DNA of 35,447 bases from an uncultured Microbulbifer sp. (GTDB taxonomy: Bacteria > Pseudomonadota > Gammaproteobacteria > Pseudomonadales > Cellvibrionaceae), in the NCBI RefSeq assembly GCF_947498635.1, contig NZ_CANMKV010000042.1, positions 1 to 35,447 of the forward strand, in the 5' to 3' direction. The translations under genes and the position numbers were made by a program. A model generated the notes under the pieces. The model did not search any database. It saw nothing but the letters and a program-made list of their open reading frames with translations, and was not told the DNA's origin. Below are positions 35,187-35,447 of the stretch, piece after piece. Within the stretch, counting starts at the first letter, position 1. The number at the start of each line of letters is the position of its first letter.

Positions 35187-35447
35187 TTTCTATGTGATGA
35201 ATGATTAAAGCTTGTTACTTTGGTGGGGAAGATGCTTATAATTGCTAAAGGGCAATGATTTAGGGCTTTCTTTTCCAGGTGGTTATTTAGGTTGGTAGCT
35301 ATTGTTTAGGAACTTGCTAATCTAATATTACTGACATATGAGCTTTACCGTTTTGTAAAAAGCCCGCGTAAGCCTAGATTGCCAACATAAGTGACACACG
35401 TTTACCCACCAAAAATTCCAGTGGGCTCAAGTAATTTAACACCTTCC
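35187..35447. other. Window end, no clear gene
   Basis: Only very short frames occur, such as a 15-codon MIKACYFGGEDAYNC without a ribosome site. CCCAC and GTGGG near 35415-35435 form a weak hairpin. Substrate genes of the export operon could lie just beyond. Confidence 0.4.

Noticed and set aside
35201..35250. 15-codon frame MIKACYFGGEDAYNC as a Gly-Gly peptide
   Set aside because: Too short for a leader plus core and without a ribosome binding site.

Overview
The window looks like a chromosomal stretch of a marine-type gammaproteobacterium. The grounds are the B12-riboswitch/BtuB/BtuFCD/CobO cluster, RadA, AbgT, an Oar-like TonB receptor and a Pco/Cop-type copper block; a Microbulbifer-like (Cellvibrionales) host is my guess from general gene style, not a proof. 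Most genes are GC-rich, with clearly AT-richer accessory patches at both ends, around 22.7-28.9 kb and within 1-1.2 kb.

Layout. (1) 1-1218: a disturbed patch. The right end of an IS3-family element lies inside a YjaB-like acetyltransferase gene, followed by an unrecognised gene with a one-base frameshift. (2) 1219-3060: a divergent TetR regulator and RomA-like metallo-beta-lactamase-fold lipoprotein with an operator-like palindrome over the promoter. (3) 3350-8124, minus strand: pseudoazurin, a di-iron (ODP-like) hydrolase-fold protein, a Cys-rich CopL-like protein, a DUF411 lipoprotein, a CopA-type multicopper oxidase and CopB, with a perfect FNR/Anr box upstream. The CopA protein has lost nearly all its type 1 and type 3 copper ligands. 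(4) 8401-17978: radA-btuF-btuC-btuD, then on the minus strand a small secreted 4-Cys protein and a YHYH protein, then a cobalamin riboswitch driving btuB, an alpha/beta hydrolase and cobO. Together these import and adenosylate corrinoids. (5) 18139-22619: an AraC-type regulator, an AbgT transporter and a class I glutamine amidotransferase, separated by strong hairpin terminators. (6) 23139-28506: an AT-rich Oar-like TonB-dependent receptor, a decayed IS1595-family element, a tautomerase-like small protein and an alpha/beta hydrolase pseudogene. (7) 28961-35186: a tightly coupled HlyD - C39-peptidase ABC - ABC export operon, resembling the NHLM-type peptide exporters, followed by a tiny 21-residue ORF with a good ribosome binding site.

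The two most interesting items are the apparently non-oxidase CopA paralogue in an FNR-box-headed copper cluster and the peptide-export operon. In the latter, the second ABC protein seems to carry a dead C39-like domain and ends right after its H-loop, and the candidate substrate gene is very short. No tRNA, rRNA or CRISPR array was seen.
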